From the NCBI RefSeq assembly GCF_002409645.1, contig NZ_DHNR01000009.1, positions 33,963 through 97,962 on the forward strand: DNA of 64,000 bases, in the 5' to 3' direction. Positions 62,125 through 64,000 of the stretch are shown one piece after another. The notes beneath the pieces are model-generated. The model saw nothing but the letters and a program-made list of their open reading frames with translations. It made no database searches and was not told where the DNA came from. Each line of letters opens with the position of its first letter. Positions within the stretch are counted from its first letter, which is position 1. The position numbers were made by a program, and so were the translations under genes. This DNA is from Acetobacter sp. UBA5411 (GTDB lineage: Bacteria; Pseudomonadota; Alphaproteobacteria; Acetobacterales; Acetobacteraceae).

Positions 62125-62910
62125 ATGAGCGTCAGCAACCGGATCAGTCCCGTTATTCAGGACATTGTTGAGAAAGCTCTTGAAGAAATCGAGACATCCC
62201 TGGACGCTCGCATCATTCTTGCAATGGACGCCGGCCTGAGAGGGCAGGGCATGGAGTCTGCCGATAGCCCTTACCGAATCATGTTCGTTTATGTGCATCG
62301 ACTGGACTGGTATCTGAAACTTTCTCCCGGTCCCGCGACAGTTGAGCTGCCTGCTTCGGATGATTTTTCACTGACGGGATGGGATATCCGGCATCTCGTC
62401 GAGAAAATGAAACAGTCGAATGCGATGGACACGACATGGCTGAACAGTGGGGCTGTCTATCGTTCAGACGTGGATCTGATGAGGCGTCTTGCGGTTCTGC
62501 AGCGTCGGGTCTGGCAACCAGCTCCGGCTCTTGCCGCTGAAATCAAGACCGCGACCAGCGTGCAGGGCAATTGGTCACTGGGACATACGCTGACCACGGA
62601 AAAGTTTCTGACTCCCATGTATGCGACGCTTTCCGGGAGAGCGATTGCGGAAGATAATGGTCCGCCTCCCCAGAATATTCGCGCACTGTACGAAGGGCTG
62701 AGTGAAGAAGTCACCAGTGAGATGGACTCCATTCTGGCTGAAAAAGCGGAAAATGTTGCAAACTCTGGCGCTCCCTCCTGCTTTCGTGCCCAGATATTCA
62801 TGAACGCCGAGCTGGAGCGTCTGCAGACGGTTGAGCTGCCGACACATCCCGCTCCGGATGACAGTGTATTCGACCGTTTTCTGGCTGATACGATCCGGCG
62901 GTTCGGCTGA
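62125..62910 (+). CDS. RlaP-family nucleotidyltransferase homologue lacking catalytic residues
   Basis: About 261 residues from the ATG at 62125 (GAGGCAGGAA upstream); earlier in-frame starts exist back to 62089. The order RIMFVYVHRLDWYLKLSPGP, TVELPASDDFSLTGWDIRHL, MKQSNAMDTTWLNSGAVY matches RlaP-type (PF10127-like) DNA-polymerase-beta-fold proteins. In those, the helix-strand reads like 'ESGSRAWGFAS.DSDYDVRF'; here it reads DAGLRGQGMESADSPYRIMF. The Gly-Ser pair became Gly-Leu and both metal Asp (DYD) became Pro-Tyr-Arg, so nucleotide transfer is not expected. It lies 70 bp before the AtzGE pair. Confidence 0.7.
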   Translation: MSVSNRISPVIQDIVEKALEEIETSLDARIILAMDAGLRGQGMESADSPYRIMFVYVHRLDWYLKLSPGPATVELPASDDFSLTGWDIRHLVEKMKQSNAMDTTWLNSGAVYRSDVDLMRRLAVLQRRVWQPAPALAAEIKTATSVQGNWSLGHTLTTEKFLTPMYATLSGRAIAEDNGPPPQNIRALYEGLSEEVTSEMDSILAEKAENVANSGAPSCFRAQIFMNAELERLQTVELPTHPAPDDSVFDRFLADTIRRFG

Positions 62911-62979
62911 CACAGGGAGGAATGGCATCGCAATCAGGCGTGATGCCGGCATCCGAGGAAAGCAGAGAAGGCGAAAGCA

Positions 62980-63168
62980 ATGCAGAGCGACACGGAACAG
63001 GAAACGAGCGATCTTCTCGCTGAAGCCCGAAGGATCAGACTAACTATTCCTGATGCGTGTCTGCCTGGCGTCACTGCTAACAGCAGACTTTTACAGACCT
63101 ATATCGACCTTGTGCTGGAGTTGGAGCTTCCTGACAACTGTCCTCCAGCCTATGAGTACGAACCATGA
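62980..63168 (+). CDS. AtzG-like (DUF4089) amidase partner
   Basis: A 62-residue protein resembling the small GatC-like subunit AtzG: ARRIRLTIPDACLPGVTANS, LELPDNCPPAYEYEP. In the cyanuric acid/biuret pathway AtzG stabilises AtzE. Its TGA overlaps the ATG of the following amidase (ATGA), so they are translationally coupled. Short proteins of this group are easily missed. Confidence 0.78.
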   Translation: MQSDTEQETSDLLAEARRIRLTIPDACLPGVTANSRLLQTYIDLVLELELPDNCPPAYEYEP

Positions 63169-64000
63169 GTCTGACCGCTGTCGCTATCGCCAACACTGTG
63201 CGCTTCGGACTGCGAACGGCCCGGGACGTGGTGGAGACAACGCTGGAGGCGATTGGCACTCGTAACCAGACCTATCATTGCGTCACCCGGCTACTGACAG
63301 AGCGGGCGCTGCATATGGCTGACACGCTGGACGCCCGAATTGCTAACGGTGATCCGGTCGGCGTGCTTGCCGGTGTTCCTTTTGGCGTCAAGGATCTCTT
63401 CGATATGGAGGGACTTGTCACGACAGCGGGTTCGGTCGTGCTGAACAGCAATCCCCCGGCGACACAGGATGCAGCTGTTGTGCAGCGGCTTGTCGCGGCG
63501 GGCGCGATCCCTGTCGCCACGCTGAATATGGATGAATTCGCCTACGGCTTCTCCACTGAGAATGCCCACTACGGCACGACACGCAATCCAAGAAATACGG
63601 ACTGTCTGGCTGGCGGCTCGTCGGGAGGCTCGGCAGCTTCCGTTGCGGCGGGCCTGCTGCCGTTCGCATTGGGATCAGACACAAACGGTTCGATCCGTGT
63701 GCCTGCTTCTCTCTGCGGCGTCTGGGGCCTGCGTCCCACACAGGGGCTTCTTCCGCTGGATGGAGTTTACCCCTTTGTCGCCAGTCTCGACACGGTCGGT
63801 CCTTTTGCCGGAACCGTGACGGACCTTCAGCGTGTTTTCGAGGCCATGAACGGCCATGCGCTTGAGGAAATCGAAGACGTGCGCAGTCTGCGGATTGCCC
63901 GACTGGGGGGCTGGTTCCTGAAGGATGTCGATCCAGCCATTCTTGACGGAATTGACCGGATACTGGCGTTTTTTGGAAGCCATAAAGAGGTCGATCTGGC
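63165..64000 (+). CDS. AtzE-like amidase (3' end cut by window edge)
   Basis: The first about 278 residues of an amidase-signature enzyme. The Ser-cisSer-Lys triad is visible: Lys in GVPFGVKDLFD, the central region DCLAGGSSGGSAASVAAGLL, and SDTNGSIRVPASLCGVWGLRPTQG. With AtzG upstream, the best match is the AtzE group (1-carboxybiuret hydrolase and relatives); the true substrate may be another amide. It runs off the right edge at base 64000 with no stop. Confidence 0.87.
   Translation, partial: MSLTAVAIANTVRFGLRTARDVVETTLEAIGTRNQTYHCVTRLLTERALHMADTLDARIANGDPVGVLAGVPFGVKDLFDMEGLVTTAGSVVLNSNPPATQDAAVVQRLVAAGAIPVATLNMDEFAYGFSTENAHYGTTRNPRNTDCLAGGSSGGSAASVAAGLLPFALGSDTNGSIRVPASLCGVWGLRPTQGLLPLDGVYPFVASLDTVGPFAGTVTDLQRVFEAMNGHALEEIEDVRSLRIARLGGWFLKDVDPAILDGIDRILAFFGSHKEVDL

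Overview
The window is a chromosomal segment of an acetic acid bacterium (Acetobacteraceae, Rhodospirillales). The assignment to family rests on: an OprB-type sugar porin; an ATP synthase F0 operon in the alphaproteobacterial order atpI-atpB-atpE-atpF'-atpF without F1 genes; an aminotransferase-hom-glpX-recJ block; a large AIDA-repeat protein with a Hint_2 domain; and several Tat-exported periplasmic proteins. The genus cannot be fixed from sequence alone. Most genes are host-like in base composition. The clear exception is an AT-rich patch at about 22.5-24.2 kb. The McrBC-type locus at 42-46 kb is flanked by degraded, less GC-rich DNA.

Layout. 1-8.6 kb: 3' part of an OprB porin, a BASS transporter, a translationally coupled pair of Tat-signal proteins (cupin then Rossmann protein), a ClC channel, two overlapping CDF metal exporters (one very His-rich), cytidylate kinase, a DUF2905 protein and a lipoprotein, ended by a perfect 15-bp hairpin shared with the convergent secDF. 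8.65-17 kb: secD-secF, then a probable operon of a 1.1-kaa AIDA/Hint surface protein and a glycosyltransferase that carry the same small 'GW' module. 17.2-22.2 kb: F0 ATP synthase operon running into a GT2 and an ArnT-like glycosyltransferase, with a strong stem-loop at the junction. 22.2-24.2 kb: AT-rich patch with a secreted beta-helix-like protein. 24.2-30.6 kb: a beta-propeller sugar-transferase-like gene, recJ, glpX, hom and an aminotransferase, all on the minus strand.

31-41.4 kb: accessory and transport genes. These are an MFS anion symporter, a FUSC efflux protein, an immunity-like gene with a truncated second copy beside it, a TonB-dependent receptor, a TetR regulator with a hydrolase remnant, a DUF1349 protein, a hexapeptide acetyltransferase and a GPH-type sugar symporter. 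42.2-46 kb: a two-gene McrBC-like restriction system with an extended N-terminal region on the GTPase. 46.2-49.5 kb: FetAB-like iron exporter, an SDR, and a transglutaminase-fold protein. 49.7-58 kb: N-formylglutamate amidohydrolase, aroE, coaE and dnaQ in an overlapping operon; a two-component system; a PRC-barrel protein; an MFS; and lipB. 58-64 kb: tRNA-Leu(GAG), galU, a phosphomannomutase/phosphoglucomutase, DUF3553, moaA, an RlaP-family nucleotidyltransferase homologue that has lost its catalytic residues, and an AtzG-AtzE amidase pair cut by the right edge.

The most promising unusual items are: (1) the Hint/AIDA protein and adjacent glycosyltransferase sharing a repeated module; (2) the dead-looking RlaP-like protein upstream of AtzGE; (3) the intact-plus-truncated immunity-like pair; (4) the McrB-like protein with DUF4357-like and other reader-like N-terminal domains; (5) the AT-rich beta-helix gene. 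All functional calls come from reading motifs by eye; no database search was run.
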